From Planctomycetota bacterium (GTDB lineage: Bacteria > Planctomycetota > UBA1135), in NCBI GenBank assembly GCA_021776795.1, contig JAJFFC010000008.1, positions 378,738 through 442,737 on the forward strand: DNA of 64,000 bases. The letters are read 5' to 3'. Each line of letters starts with the position of its first letter. The stretch's first letter is position 1. Shown here one piece after another: positions 35,427-45,040 of this stretch. Under the pieces are notes generated by a model. The model did no database searches. It had not been told where the DNA came from and was given only the letters and a program-made list of their open reading frames with translations. The position numbers were made by a program, and so were the translations under genes.

Positions 35427-36322
35427 TAGGAAGGATCGGCTGGAGAGTCCTTTAGGTGCTGAAGCATCGCGCGTGACAGCCATTGCGATAGATGGCTGGC
35501 GCGCAGGCCATCAGGCCCCCATTCGGCCGCATAGAGATCGGCGGCGAGGCCATGAAGATACACGCCGAGGCGCGCGGCGTCATACACGGAAAGGCCGCGT
35601 GCGCACAGAGCGCCGAGTAAGCCGGAAAGGACATCGCCGCTGCCGGCGGTGGCGAGACCGGGGTTTCCGCTCAAGTTTTTCCATGGCTCCTGGGAACTCT
35701 GGCCGACGAGAGTGCCTTCCCCTTTTAAAACCACGGTGGCTTGCGTTTGCGCGCACAAAGCTTGCAAGGTGCCGATGCGGTCATTTCCAGGTGAAGCCTT
35801 TTGCTCTGCCAATAAGCGCGCCGCCTCGCCGGGATGTGGCGTGAGCAAACACTGCGCGGAGCAGTGGTGCCAAGCTTGGTTCGGTGCAAGACGATTGAGG
35901 GCGTCGGCGTCGAGCACCAAAGGCAGGTTGGGGTGCTGCTCTTGGATCGTGCGGATGGCTTCGGGCAAGAAGTCCGAAGCGCCCTCCGCCAAACCCATGC
36001 CTGGACCAATCACCATGGCGTCGGCGCGGGCGGCACAGTCGAGCAAGAGCGGCACATCTTCGGCGCTGAGTTGCTGCCGCGTATCTTCCCCACAAGGGTG
36101 GTGGATGGCTTCAGGGAGAGCGTCGAGCAACGCCGGGAACAAGGCGCCCGGCGCCACCAACTCGACATAACCCGCGCCGCTTTCGGAGGCGGCGCGCGCC
36201 GCCAACAGAGGCGCTCCGGGATAGTGCGCGCTACCTCCCACCACGACAACCCGGCCGCAAACTCCCTTATGGGCGTCTTGCGGGCGCGCGGGCAAGGCGG
36301 GCAGGTCGTTGGGCGCAGCCAT
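35426..36322 (-). CDS. nnrD: ADP-dependent NAD(P)H-hydrate dehydratase
   Basis: Repairs hydrated NADH or NADPH. The 298-residue product contains the YjeF C-terminal (ribokinase-like) domain: KGVCGRVVVVGGSAHYPGAPLLAARAA, DAMVIGPGMG, LVLDADALNRLA, LTPHPGEAARLLAE and GNPGLATAGSGDVLSGLLGAL. There is no YjeF N-terminal epimerase domain, so the epimerase is either elsewhere or absent. ATG 36322 (MAAPNDLPALP) was preferred over the open frame to 36388, which would run into the divergent methyltransferase start. Confidence 0.92.
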   Translation of the reverse strand: MAAPNDLPALPARPQDAHKGVCGRVVVVGGSAHYPGAPLLAARAASESGAGYVELVAPGALFPALLDALPEAIHHPCGEDTRQQLSAEDVPLLLDCAARADAMVIGPGMGLAEGASDFLPEAIRTIQEQHPNLPLVLDADALNRLAPNQAWHHCSAQCLLTPHPGEAARLLAEQKASPGNDRIGTLQALCAQTQATVVLKGEGTLVGQSSQEPWKNLSGNPGLATAGSGDVLSGLLGALCARGLSVYDAARLGVYLHGLAADLYAAEWGPDGLRASHLSQWLSRAMLQHLKDSPADPS

Positions 36323-36365
36323 GGACCTCCAGAATAGCGTTGGGGCACAGATACACTGCGCCGGA

Positions 36366-37061
36366 ATGGCAACTCGCCGCCCCGCCAAGCTTGAGGTCTA
36401 TCAAGAAGACCACATCGCGCAGGATTACGACCAGCGCTGGGCGGGCTCGCGTGGAGCCGCGCGCGATCTGCGCAAGCGCCGCGCCCTGCACAAAGCCTTG
36501 GCGATTTTGCGTTCGCATGTCGAAGCGCAAGGCGGGGTTTGGCGACACCAGTTGATCGATGTGCCTTGCGGCACCGGGCGCTTCAGTGATTTACTCGAGC
36601 GTGAAGGTGGGCAGGTGATTGGCGTCGACCTGGCCACGTCGATGTTAGTCGAAGCCAAGGCCAAGCACCCCAAAGCGACTTACCTCGCCGCCGACCTGGC
36701 TCAGCTCCCTTTCGCCGATGGCTGTGTCGACGCCATGATTTGCATCCGCCTGTTCCATTTGGTGCATCAGCCCGCAATGCGCGTGGCCTTTTTGCGCGAG
36801 TTGGCGCGCGTCGGCCACCATGGTTTGGTGATTGATTATCGCCACGGCCGCACCTTCCGCAGTTGGGGAAGGCGTTGGCGCCACCGCCTCAATCCAGCAG
36901 TCGAAAACGCGCACAACCCCATGCCCAAAGTGATTCGCCAGGAGATTGCCGCGGCTGGCCTGCGCCCTCTGGCATGGATTCCGGTGCACCGCGCCCCGCT
37001 GCTGAGCGACAAGCTGCTGATTCCCTGCGTGCGGCAAGAATCCGCGCCGACTTCGTCCTAA
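36366..37061 (+). CDS. Class I SAM-dependent methyltransferase
   Basis: A 231-residue cytoplasmic methyltransferase. Motif I is LIDVPCGTGRFSDLL, followed by QVIGVDLATSML and YLAADLAQLPFADGCVDAMIC, which together form the SAM pocket of the Methyltransf_11 type. The start at ATG 36366 (MATRRPAKLEVYQEDH) leaves 43 bases to the divergent nnrD start. The basic segment RTFRSWGRRWRHRLN may contact a lipid or nucleic acid. It resembles UbiE/BioC-like enzymes only in the SAM fold; the substrate is unknown. Confidence 0.87.
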   Translation: MATRRPAKLEVYQEDHIAQDYDQRWAGSRGAARDLRKRRALHKALAILRSHVEAQGGVWRHQLIDVPCGTGRFSDLLEREGGQVIGVDLATSMLVEAKAKHPKATYLAADLAQLPFADGCVDAMICIRLFHLVHQPAMRVAFLRELARVGHHGLVIDYRHGRTFRSWGRRWRHRLNPAVENAHNPMPKVIRQEIAAAGLRPLAWIPVHRAPLLSDKLLIPCVRQESAPTSS

Positions 37062-37070
37062 ACTTTGACT

Positions 37071-38126
37071 ATGACCGCCACCATCTCCCCGCTTTCGCCG
37101 TGGTTTGCCGCGCGCGGGGCTAGCTTCCATGAGCAGGACGGGCTTTCCCAAGTGTTGCGCGTCAGTGATGCTGGCCAGGAATATCAGGCCGCCAAAGAGG
37201 GCCTGCTTTTGGCCGATGGCGCCGACCGTGCCGCTTTGCACCTCCAAGGCAAAGATGTGCTCGAGTTTTTGCAGCGCCTCACCAGCAATGACACGCGCAA
37301 ACTTGAAGTTAGCGGCTATCAATGGTCGGCCATGCTCGATGGCAAGGGCCATTGGATTGCCGATTTCCTGATCTACCGTTTGCCGGATCCCACCGAGGGC
37401 AGTGTGCACTTGCTGCTCGACATGCCGCAAGCCGTCGCCACCGATGTCATGCAACGCTTGGAGATGAGTCACTTCACCGAAGACGTGCAATGGGAGCCTT
37501 TCGCTGGTGCACGCTTGTTGCTGTTGGGCCCCAAGGCAAGTGGGCCGACGGAAGAAGATTGCGCCATGCAAGGCGACCACCTGTGGCTACGCCGCCCCGA
37601 CCGCGGCGCCATTTGCTGGGAATGCCTGTGCCCTCCCGAACAAGCCGCACAACTGGCTGATCAACTGTTGACTGCCGGCGCCGTTCCCGGTGGCTTAGTG
37701 GCCCTCGACATTTTGCGCGTGGAATCTTGGCGCCCACGCTTCGGCACCGACTACGACACCTCAGGGATCTTGCCCGCCGCCAATGAATGGCAGCGCGTGT
37801 CTTTACATAAGGGTTGTTACGTCGGCCAAGAAGTGGTGGCGCGCATCAACACTTATGGCGAAGCGCCGCGCCAACTGGTGCGCCTACTCTTCGACGGTCC
37901 ACCGCAGCCACTCACCGGCGCAGAATTGCGCCTGGACGATCGCGCGATTGGACATGTTAGCTCTTGGGTATGGTCCCCCATGCGTGATCAAGCCATCGGC
38001 ATCGGCACGGTGCGGCGTAAAGGCGCCATCGAAGGCCAAGAACTATTTGCGCAGTTTGCCGAGGACCAAGGGCCCGGCGTAAGCGCGGTGGTGCAACTTC
38101 CCGAAAAGAAGACCGACGACTCATGA
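37071..38126 (+). CDS. ygfZ: YgfZ/GcvT family folate-binding protein
   Basis: A 351-residue protein of the YgfZ type, which uses tetrahydrofolate to support Fe-S cluster repair and assembly. The hallmark KGCYVGQEVVAR is present, with the N-terminal GcvT fold (FLQRLTSNDTRKLEVSGYQWSAML) and a typical DILRVESWRPRFGTD segment. ATG 37071 was chosen over TTG 37065. It ends in an ATGA overlap with the next gene. Confidence 0.9.
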   Translation: MTATISPLSPWFAARGASFHEQDGLSQVLRVSDAGQEYQAAKEGLLLADGADRAALHLQGKDVLEFLQRLTSNDTRKLEVSGYQWSAMLDGKGHWIADFLIYRLPDPTEGSVHLLLDMPQAVATDVMQRLEMSHFTEDVQWEPFAGARLLLLGPKASGPTEEDCAMQGDHLWLRRPDRGAICWECLCPPEQAAQLADQLLTAGAVPGGLVALDILRVESWRPRFGTDYDTSGILPAANEWQRVSLHKGCYVGQEVVARINTYGEAPRQLVRLLFDGPPQPLTGAELRLDDRAIGHVSSWVWSPMRDQAIGIGTVRRKGAIEGQELFAQFAEDQGPGVSAVVQLPEKKTDDS

Positions 38127-38971
38127 AGCGAGTTTTGACATGGATTCTGGCGGTTGGCTTGCTTGCCGTGGCGGGCGTGTATTTGGCTTCGGTGATTTGG
38201 CCACCACCTGGCGAAGGTGGGCCCGGCGAAGGCGCCTATCCCCTATTGGCCCGCCCCGGCGTGCAGAATCCACAGCAACCAGATCCTGCCGCGGCCACGC
38301 CATATGACAACATCGACGTCTTCCGCGATACCGTCGACGGCTCGGCGGATCTTCCCGAGCACCTGCAACCGCGCTTGTGGCTCAAAGTCACCAACCAAAG
38401 CGGCGAAGGCTTGGCGAATAGTGAAGTGCGACTATTTCTAGCTGGCGGTGGCGGCAGAGTCGCGCGCACCGGCAAGACCAATGCCGAAGGTGAGTTGCTT
38501 CTCGAAGACTTAGAGCTCGGTAGTTACCTGGTGGAAACCAGTTCACCTGGTTACTTCGATTCCGCTTCGCGCACGGTTAGTGTTCCCACCGGCCGCAAGG
38601 AGCCAGAACAAGTGGTGCTAACTGCGGGCGCCACGCTGTTGGCCCATGTCCAAGATGAATACGGGCGCACGCGCGTCGACGGTGTGATCTTGCTGCAGAA
38701 CACGCAAGGCACGCAAAACTATTTGGTGCGCGCCAATGCCCAAGGCGAAGCCATGTCCGCCACTCTCCCCGGCGGCGCTTGGGCGGTGAGTTGGCGCGAG
38801 CATCAATACGCCGACGTCGATACCAAACTGCAAAGCACCATCGCCGCCGTCCCCGGCGACCGCGTCGAGTATTGGATCACGCTGCCCGTCGCCCCCGCCG
38901 CCAAGCCTCCGGCCGACGGCACCCCACGTTACGCCGTGGGATTGACCTTGGCGCCACCGCAAGCGTTGTGA
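38123..38971 (+). CDS. Membrane-anchored protein with carboxypeptidase-regulatory-like domains
   Basis: A 282-residue exported protein: an N-terminal anchor (VLTWILAVGLLAVAGVYLASVI), a Pro/Gly-rich linker, then two beta-sandwich domains. The first (LWLKVTNQSGEGLANSEVRLFL ... KTNAEGELLLEDLELGSYLVE) has the clear pattern of a CarboxypepD_reg domain; the second begins TLLAHVQDEYGRTRVDGVIL. The architecture is a miniature of the two large proteins at 14-19.5 kb. It is coupled to ygfZ by an ATGA overlap, but no functional link is obvious. Confidence 0.75.
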   Translation: MKRVLTWILAVGLLAVAGVYLASVIWPPPGEGGPGEGAYPLLARPGVQNPQQPDPAAATPYDNIDVFRDTVDGSADLPEHLQPRLWLKVTNQSGEGLANSEVRLFLAGGGGRVARTGKTNAEGELLLEDLELGSYLVETSSPGYFDSASRTVSVPTGRKEPEQVVLTAGATLLAHVQDEYGRTRVDGVILLQNTQGTQNYLVRANAQGEAMSATLPGGAWAVSWREHQYADVDTKLQSTIAAVPGDRVEYWITLPVAPAAKPPADGTPRYAVGLTLAPPQAL

Positions 38972-39034
38972 TAGAGGCGGTTTTGGAGGCAATCCTGCAT
39001 CCGAGTTTCCTGGCTAATATGTTAGCCTATCACC

Positions 39035-40483
39035 ATGAATCCCCTAAGTGGTAACCGCCTTCTTCAGCGCCCATTTATTATTTTACTTTTGGGCTTTGGA
39101 TTACTTTGCTGCTCCGACGAGCAAACGCCCCGCGAGTCTTCAGGAAATGACAATGCCTATCAAACCAGCCTGCTGAATGACAAGAAGGACTTCATTCTTA
39201 TCACCGTAGACACCCTACGAGCAGATCGCCTACCCTTTTATGGCGCATCAAGGGATACCGGAGGGAACCCTAATGCACCGTGGTCCTTTTCCTGGATGGC
39301 AGACAATGGAACGATTTTTGACCAGGTCTATTGCCAAGTTGGGATTACTCTTCCTTCCCTCTCATCCATGTGGACTGGCAAACACCCATTGGTTCATGGT
39401 GCGCTGACTAACCATTCGCAACTTGAAGAGCCGACTCTTGCAATGAAGCTTAATGAGCACGGCTGGATAGGGGTTGGGGCAGTCGCAAACGGTATTTTGA
39501 GAAGAGGATCGGGTCTTGAACGTGGATTCCGAGATTACCTTGCTTTTTCGGCAAAGAAGGAGAATGAAATCCCAAACTTCGTGGTTTCCAAGGCGCAGGA
39601 CCTAGTACGAGAACAAAAGCCTCTGTTTGTGTGGGCTCATTTCATGGCACCCCACCAGCCTTATGAGCCATTTCCCCCTTTCGCAAGTCAATTTACGAAG
39701 CAGATCGGGCCAGAGGGTAATAACAAGACTCTCTATGACTTACATTTAAATCCGGAAAAACTAACGCCAGAAATCAAACATCACCTTCGCGGACTCTACG
39801 ATGCCGAAATCCTTTCTGTAGAATCCCATGTACGCCAATTGCTAGCGGGCCTTGATGCAGAATATAGAAATGCTGGGCGAGGTGGCCTTCTTGAGAATGC
39901 GATTGTAATATTTACATCAGATCACGGAGAGGAACTTGGAGATCGTAATGGCTTCTTTATGCACGCTAAAAGCCTATATTCGGGTGTTATTCAGGTGCCG
40001 ACGATCATTCTCGGTGCAAATTGGCCTGCAAAAAGAGATTCACGCTTAATCGGACTAAACGAGGTTCTGCCATATATTATCGAAGGGGCACCGCTATCTG
40101 AATCCTTCGTAGTCTCCTCATTGAAAGAAAAATTCTATTCGATACGAAATGAGCGCTGGACTCTAATACACAATCCGCGTGCTGACAACTCCGGTCCAGG
40201 TGGCCCTCCTGTTGGCTCAATTTATCCATACCCGACCGTGGCATTATTCGATCGCATTTCTGATCCGCTGGAAAAGAATGATCTGGCAAATCAATACCCA
40301 AACACTGTGCGCCTCCTGCTAGACCAACTCCGAAATTGGCATGATGAGCTGCCCATCAGAGAAGAATCTGCAAGCAGTGGCATCGACACTCAACTTGTAA
40401 ACAGTCTTGGATATGCCGCCCAAGAGGAATCATCTACCAACTCATTGCCACCCCCTTGGCATGGAAATGAATGGCCTAAATAA
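39035..40483 (+). CDS. Sulfatase-like lipoprotein (alkaline phosphatase superfamily)
   Basis: A 482-residue protein with a hydrophobic N-terminus ending in LLCC (residues 23-26), probably lipid-anchored. The first metal site is LITVDTLRADRL (Asp59). The nucleophile position reads ITLPSLSSMWTG with Thr105 instead of the Cys or Ser of type I sulfatases, and no Arg follows. The second metal site is IFTSDHGEELGDR. Thr at this place occurs in sulfatase-fold phosphotransferases and in many unassigned members, so a true sulfatase is doubtful. Base composition is clearly A/T-richer than the genes to its left, suggesting transfer. Confidence 0.8.
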   Translation: MNPLSGNRLLQRPFIILLLGFGLLCCSDEQTPRESSGNDNAYQTSLLNDKKDFILITVDTLRADRLPFYGASRDTGGNPNAPWSFSWMADNGTIFDQVYCQVGITLPSLSSMWTGKHPLVHGALTNHSQLEEPTLAMKLNEHGWIGVGAVANGILRRGSGLERGFRDYLAFSAKKENEIPNFVVSKAQDLVREQKPLFVWAHFMAPHQPYEPFPPFASQFTKQIGPEGNNKTLYDLHLNPEKLTPEIKHHLRGLYDAEILSVESHVRQLLAGLDAEYRNAGRGGLLENAIVIFTSDHGEELGDRNGFFMHAKSLYSGVIQVPTIILGANWPAKRDSRLIGLNEVLPYIIEGAPLSESFVVSSLKEKFYSIRNERWTLIHNPRADNSGPGGPPVGSIYPYPTVALFDRISDPLEKNDLANQYPNTVRLLLDQLRNWHDELPIREESASSGIDTQLVNSLGYAAQEESSTNSLPPPWHGNEWPK

Positions 40484-40513
40484 TGCCACCACTGATTAAG
40501 TTTAATTCCTGGC

Positions 40514-42019
40514 CTAAGGATGGTAAAGGACGACTAATGGCTTATTTGAATAAAGGACTGGATTGACAACGGACTTCCCTGCTGGATTCGTAGAGATTAA
40601 CAGGTTGGTTTTGGAGAATTGGTCGAGCGCGGTGCCACTTCCAAATGTTGCTGATTGGAGAGGCGATTCAGGAGAAACAGCCTCTACAGTCGTCGCCCAT
40701 GACGGTACCGGGATCTCAGGAAGTGCACTCACGCTTGTTGTGGTTACTACTGAATAAGAAATCCCAGCGGATAAAACGTCGAACCGAACTATATCGGGGG
40801 CAGAATTCCAGTTTCGGGTGACACTAGTAGACTGGGCCAATAAATCGGAAGCAAGCCAAACAGAAAAAGCATGCTTTCGAACAGGAGTTAAGTAACTCTG
40901 GCAGCCACAATTTCCACTCGTTGGAGCCTTATCAGGATTGCCAACAAGGCCATTTAATGAATAGCGGCCACAATCGTTTCCAAGCAAACCTGGCTCATGA
41001 CGGTCCATGGATGTGCCAGAGACCACTCTCTCAGCTCCTCCGGCAAGTGAGGCGTGAAGGCAAAGAAATGCATAGGACGCTTGCTCCTCCTGAGATTGCG
41101 ACACCAAGAATTGAGCTTGTCAAGTCCAAGTGGAGCCCTCCGTAAGGAATGCCAGTACGGTGGCTCCAGGGAAGGCCGGAGATAGTGAATTCTCGATCAA
41201 GGATTTCGTGTCTCGAATTCTAGATTCGACCGACAAGGCATCATTCCAATCTTCGTGATGGTGGACATCGAACCCATGCACCAATTTTCTGGGGGTCTGT
41301 TGACTGCCCTCTTGAATAGCTTTTTCAAGGATCGCCCTTAGGAAGGGAACAACTTCTCTATCCCAACTCGAACCGGGAACTTCGCTGGGCATTTGCCCAG
41401 CCCTGAACCCTGGAAGTATCACTAATGCACCAGGGTTTACAGCTTCCAATGAATCCTTTACAGCGGTTAACACAATAGGAAAATGATCAACATGCGGCGC
41501 CCAAATAGCACTCGATGTTAGTGGATCAGCATAAATCTCATTCTCGAGCTGCCAATACTCAATATGCTTACCACTCATTGAAAATGCGCGAGTAGCTAAA
41601 TCATCAATCCAATTCTGAAATGCAGCAAGCTCGTCGGACCCGGAAAGTTGAATCCCAGCGAGTGTGACATATTCTCCAAGCCCAACTAGATGCTTTGTGC
41701 CATCTGGGTCAATAAATTTTGAATAGATTGTAAAAAATATCTCTTTGTCAGAGTTAGCAACTAGGATGTCATCAAACCAATCCCACTGATATGAAGCACC
41801 CATCTCATACCAATCGGTAAACTCTTGGCCGAGTGCAGAAATCCGGATAAACCCTAGATTTGCTCCGTCAATAGCAGCCTGGGAGTCTGGGTTAGGCCCA
41901 CCGGCTCCAGTGGTATAGAAGGCTGGCGGTACTAGAGTGCCAACAGGTGATTCCTGGCCAAACGAATTTTGTTGACACGTGACGAAGAAAAGGGAAAGTC
42001 CAATAAGTAATGTTTTCAT
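40514..42019 (-). pseudogene. Glycoside-hydrolase-like exported protein interrupted by one in-frame TGA
   Basis: ATG 42019 opens a signal/lipoprotein-like leader (MKTLLIGLSLFFVTCQQNSF) and a TIM-barrel glycosidase-like domain with the acid/base motif WQLENEI (Asn160-Glu161) and the presumed nucleophile in LAFLTEGS (Glu294). A TGA at 41122-41120 is codon 300. The same frame continues without further stop to 40514, and its first part (SQSQEEQASYAFLCLHASLAGG) is what such families show right after the TETG segment. The whole would be about 501 residues. A nonsense mutation (for example of a Trp codon), a sequencing error or readthrough could explain it. A/T-rich island. Confidence 0.75.
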
Positions 42020-42102
42020 GAATGCTCCTTGCCCACAGATTTCTCAGGCTTTCATCTCCCCCACCCTACCAAAGATATGTCAAGTGGAACAACTGCTCTT
42101 CG

Positions 42103-43425
42103 TTAATAAAGCCCTTTCACTTCGTTCGGCTTGTAGTCTGGGAAGAAGCCCTTCGGGGATTCGAAGCCGAGACCGTTGCCGAGGATGCTGTGGAGGACAT
42201 CGCGGAAGTCGGTGGTGACGGCTAGGTCGCGACTTTGGTAGAGGGCGTCATCGGCGAGGCCGCGCCAGTCGCCGTGGACTTTGCCACCCTTCACCCCACC
42301 GCCGAGCACCAGCATGGTGGTGCCGTGGCCGTGGTCGGTGCCGTTGTTGCCATTTTCGCGCACGGTGCGACCGAACTCGCTCATGACCACCACCGTAGTC
42401 TTTTGCATGAGTGGGCCGAGGTCACCTGCAAAGGTCGACAAGCCGCGCGCCAAATCGCTCATGCGATCGGCCATGCGCCCTTCGATACCACCTTCTTGGG
42501 CGTGGTCATCCCAACCGCCGAAGTCGATGCCGGCAACTTCTACACCCTCTTGCGCCTTCAACACCACCGAAAGAGTGCGCAAGGCTTTGCCGAAGCGGCT
42601 ATCGGGATAGGAAGTGCCAGATACCGTGGTGGTGCCGGCACTCTTCTCACGAATGCGCAAGTTGCGCTCGCCTTCCGCCACAATCTGCTGGAAGCGGCGC
42701 AAGGTTTCGATCGTGACGCGACCGGAGTTGACCACGCCAGCGGCATCGTCTTCACGCGGCCCCATCATGTTGTCGCCGCCTTCGAGCATGGTGCCGTCGC
42801 CGTAGAAATCTTCGAAGCGGTCCAGCGTTTTACCAGCACGACGCTGACCAGAGTTCGATGGCACCGCAAGCACCGGATACTGCCCACGTAAAGAACGCGG
42901 CAACAGTTGCTGCAGACCTAAAGCGCGGAACTCACTGGCATCGGGAGTTTCCGAGGCGGCCAAGTAGCGATTCACCCAACCTTCGCGCACCGAACGATTG
43001 CCGGGCGCGGCGAACTCCATCCAGTCTTGCGCGTCGAAGTGACTGCGCGTGGTGTGCGGGGAACCGGTGCACACAATCGGCGCGAACAACTTTGCCGCCC
43101 ATTCGCGCTCCAATGGTGCCAAAGCTGGATGCATGGCGAAGGTGTCATCGAGCTTAAGCAAGCCATCGGCAAGATTACTCGCCAAAGTCGGGCGCTTGGC
43201 CTCGTAGTCGGCGTCGCCATAGGGAATGATCATGTTCAAGACGTCGGCCGCGCCACGCAAGAAGATCACCACCAAGGCTTGGCCTTCGCCGCCTAGGTTT
43301 GCGCCAGGAATCGCGGCCTTGGGCACGGCCCAAAGACGATCGCCAAAGGCTCCAAACTGTGCGGCGCCAGCGGCGGCGGCAGTGAACTGGAGGAAACGGC
43401 GGCGAGAGAGATCGGAGGAACTCAT
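42103..43425 (-). CDS. DUF1501 protein with Tat signal
   Basis: A 440-residue exported protein of the DUF1501 family, abundant in planctomycetes and related to the alkaline phosphatase/sulfatase fold. The N-terminus SRRRFLQFTAAAAGAAQFGAF is a twin-arginine signal. Family segments include VVIFLRGAADVLNMIIPYGD, FAMHPALAPL, HTTRSHFDAQDWME, IDFGGWDDHAQEGG, VVVMSEFGRTVRENGNNGTDHGHGT and the C-terminal LHSILGNGLGF. The function is unknown. It follows the DUF1800 gene by 28 bases on the same strand, the usual pairing. Confidence 0.92.
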   Translation of the reverse strand: MSSSDLSRRRFLQFTAAAAGAAQFGAFGDRLWAVPKAAIPGANLGGEGQALVVIFLRGAADVLNMIIPYGDADYEAKRPTLASNLADGLLKLDDTFAMHPALAPLEREWAAKLFAPIVCTGSPHTTRSHFDAQDWMEFAAPGNRSVREGWVNRYLAASETPDASEFRALGLQQLLPRSLRGQYPVLAVPSNSGQRRAGKTLDRFEDFYGDGTMLEGGDNMMGPREDDAAGVVNSGRVTIETLRRFQQIVAEGERNLRIREKSAGTTTVSGTSYPDSRFGKALRTLSVVLKAQEGVEVAGIDFGGWDDHAQEGGIEGRMADRMSDLARGLSTFAGDLGPLMQKTTVVVMSEFGRTVRENGNNGTDHGHGTTMLVLGGGVKGGKVHGDWRGLADDALYQSRDLAVTTDFRDVLHSILGNGLGFESPKGFFPDYKPNEVKGLY

Positions 43426-43453
43426 GACAAGGACAAAGTGCTAGGGCGAGGGC

Positions 43454-45040
43454 TCACTGTTGTTGGAACTCGGGTGAACCTAAAAGCAGACCGACAAGGG
43501 TTGGGCCGAAGTCGAAGAGATCGGGCACCTTTTTGCGGTCGAGGTATTCAGAAGTGACGGTGGCCAAGGCAGCGCGCGTACGCTCGCCGGCACCACCCGG
43601 CAGAATCAACTCGGTGAGGTAATGCTGCCACAGGCGCGCCGGCACATCTTCCGGCACTTGGGCGTAGAAAGTGTCGGGGATGGTCACTCCGCGCACGCGG
43701 CCCTCGGCCAAATCGGTGGCGAACTCCCAACGCAAAGCCATGACACCTGGATCAAGCCATGACTCGGCGGTGTCGTAATAGCCGGTGGGGTCGTCGCACA
43801 TATAGAGCGGTTCCCCCATGCCATTGAGGTAGTTTTCCAAGGCGCGCAAGTTCTCGATTTCCGCCCCCGTGACCCGCAGCGCGCTAATCACAAACTCGAA
43901 GGGGCGCTTGAACTTGTTGCGCCGATGTTCAGCTGCCCAAAACTCATCGCTATCGACGATGGTCTTGACCATAAGGCGGATATCGCCATCTTTCTTGCGA
44001 TAGACCTGCGAAACCTTATCGATCAAGGTCTGTGGCGGCTGATCAGCAACAAAGAAACGCACCAACTTCATGCTGATGAACTTGGCCGTGCGCTTGTCCT
44101 TGCCCAGCATTTCCAGCAGCGCTTCGCCTTGGCCAGGGCCATCGTTGCGGTCTTCGGATAGACGCCGGCGGAACAAGCGTTTTTCGCCTTTGACGTGCAT
44201 TTCTGGACGGAAGAGGAACTCTTGGGTTCCCTTGCGCCCCCCATCGACAGTCCAACCAGTCAGGATTTCGGCGGTGGTGATGACGTCGTCTTGGTCGTAG
44301 CCATTGTCAACGCCCACGGTATGCAGCTCCAGCAACTCACGCGCATAGTTCTCATTGAGACCACGCTGTTGGGCAATGGACACCGCCTCTTCGGCGCGCT
44401 CCTCGGAACCAGTTTTGCGTTTGGTGCGGCGCTCAATCTCTTTTAACTCCTGCTTATTCGGCGGGCGCCGGCTGAGGTAGTTATCGAGGTAAGTGAGCAT
44501 GGCCGGGTGGCGTGCACTGGCCGCCAACATGTCGGGAAAGCTCCCCCACAAATTCCCACGCACCACAGTGCGATCATAATCGGGAATTTGGTTGTAGATG
44601 CGCTGGCCTTTGGTGAAACTCACATTGAAATGATTGCGGAAAAAGTCGGCCAAAACTTCTTCGGCAACGCGGTCACTAAATACCGCGCGAATCGCCACCG
44701 CTTGCTTCAACTCATTGCGCGGCTGACGTTGCCGTTCGCGCGCAGACTTTTGTTCTTCCCGCGGCGCTTCACGGTCGAGCGGATCCTGCGCAACATAGTC
44801 CACGCATTCCTTCACACTCAAGTCCACGGTATCGAAATCGGCCAGGCGCGATTGCAAACGTGGATCGGTCGCTGGCTTGGCTTGCAGCTGGTCTTCGAGC
44901 CAAGCCTCAATGCCCATTTCCAACACCCGGTCAATCTCGCCAGGGCGTGGTCCGTAGGCAAAACGATTGAGCAGATGCGCCGCGCGTTCTCGCTCTGTGC
45001 GCTCCCTTAGGGTCGGGGGTGAAGTCTTCGGCCGGGGCAT
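43454..45040 (-). CDS. DUF1800 family protein
   Basis: A 528-residue member of the DUF1800 family, the usual partner of DUF1501. Characteristic parts are AAHLLNRFAYGPRPGEIDRVLEMGIEAWLEDQL near the N-terminus, FFRNHFNVSF, LNENYARELLELHTVGVDNGYDQDDVITTAEILTGWTV in the middle, and LLLGSPEFQQQ at the end. No classic signal peptide is seen; the start ATG 45040 gives a basic N-terminus. The biochemical role is unknown, although the conserved pairing with DUF1501 suggests a joint exported function. Confidence 0.92.
   Translation of the reverse strand: MPRPKTSPPTLRERTERERAAHLLNRFAYGPRPGEIDRVLEMGIEAWLEDQLQAKPATDPRLQSRLADFDTVDLSVKECVDYVAQDPLDREAPREEQKSARERQRQPRNELKQAVAIRAVFSDRVAEEVLADFFRNHFNVSFTKGQRIYNQIPDYDRTVVRGNLWGSFPDMLAASARHPAMLTYLDNYLSRRPPNKQELKEIERRTKRKTGSEERAEEAVSIAQQRGLNENYARELLELHTVGVDNGYDQDDVITTAEILTGWTVDGGRKGTQEFLFRPEMHVKGEKRLFRRRLSEDRNDGPGQGEALLEMLGKDKRTAKFISMKLVRFFVADQPPQTLIDKVSQVYRKKDGDIRLMVKTIVDSDEFWAAEHRRNKFKRPFEFVISALRVTGAEIENLRALENYLNGMGEPLYMCDDPTGYYDTAESWLDPGVMALRWEFATDLAEGRVRGVTIPDTFYAQVPEDVPARLWQHYLTELILPGGAGERTRAALATVTSEYLDRKKVPDLFDFGPTLVGLLLGSPEFQQQ

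Noticed and set aside
36645-37580. A 311-codon minus-strand frame spanning the methyltransferase and ygfZ genes
   Set aside because: It crosses two genes with full family signatures on the other strand.
41090-41122. Selenocysteine insertion at the TGA of the glycosidase-like gene
   Set aside because: No hairpin with a G-T apical loop at the right distance; the family has no known Sec position there. A nonsense mutation or read error is more likely.
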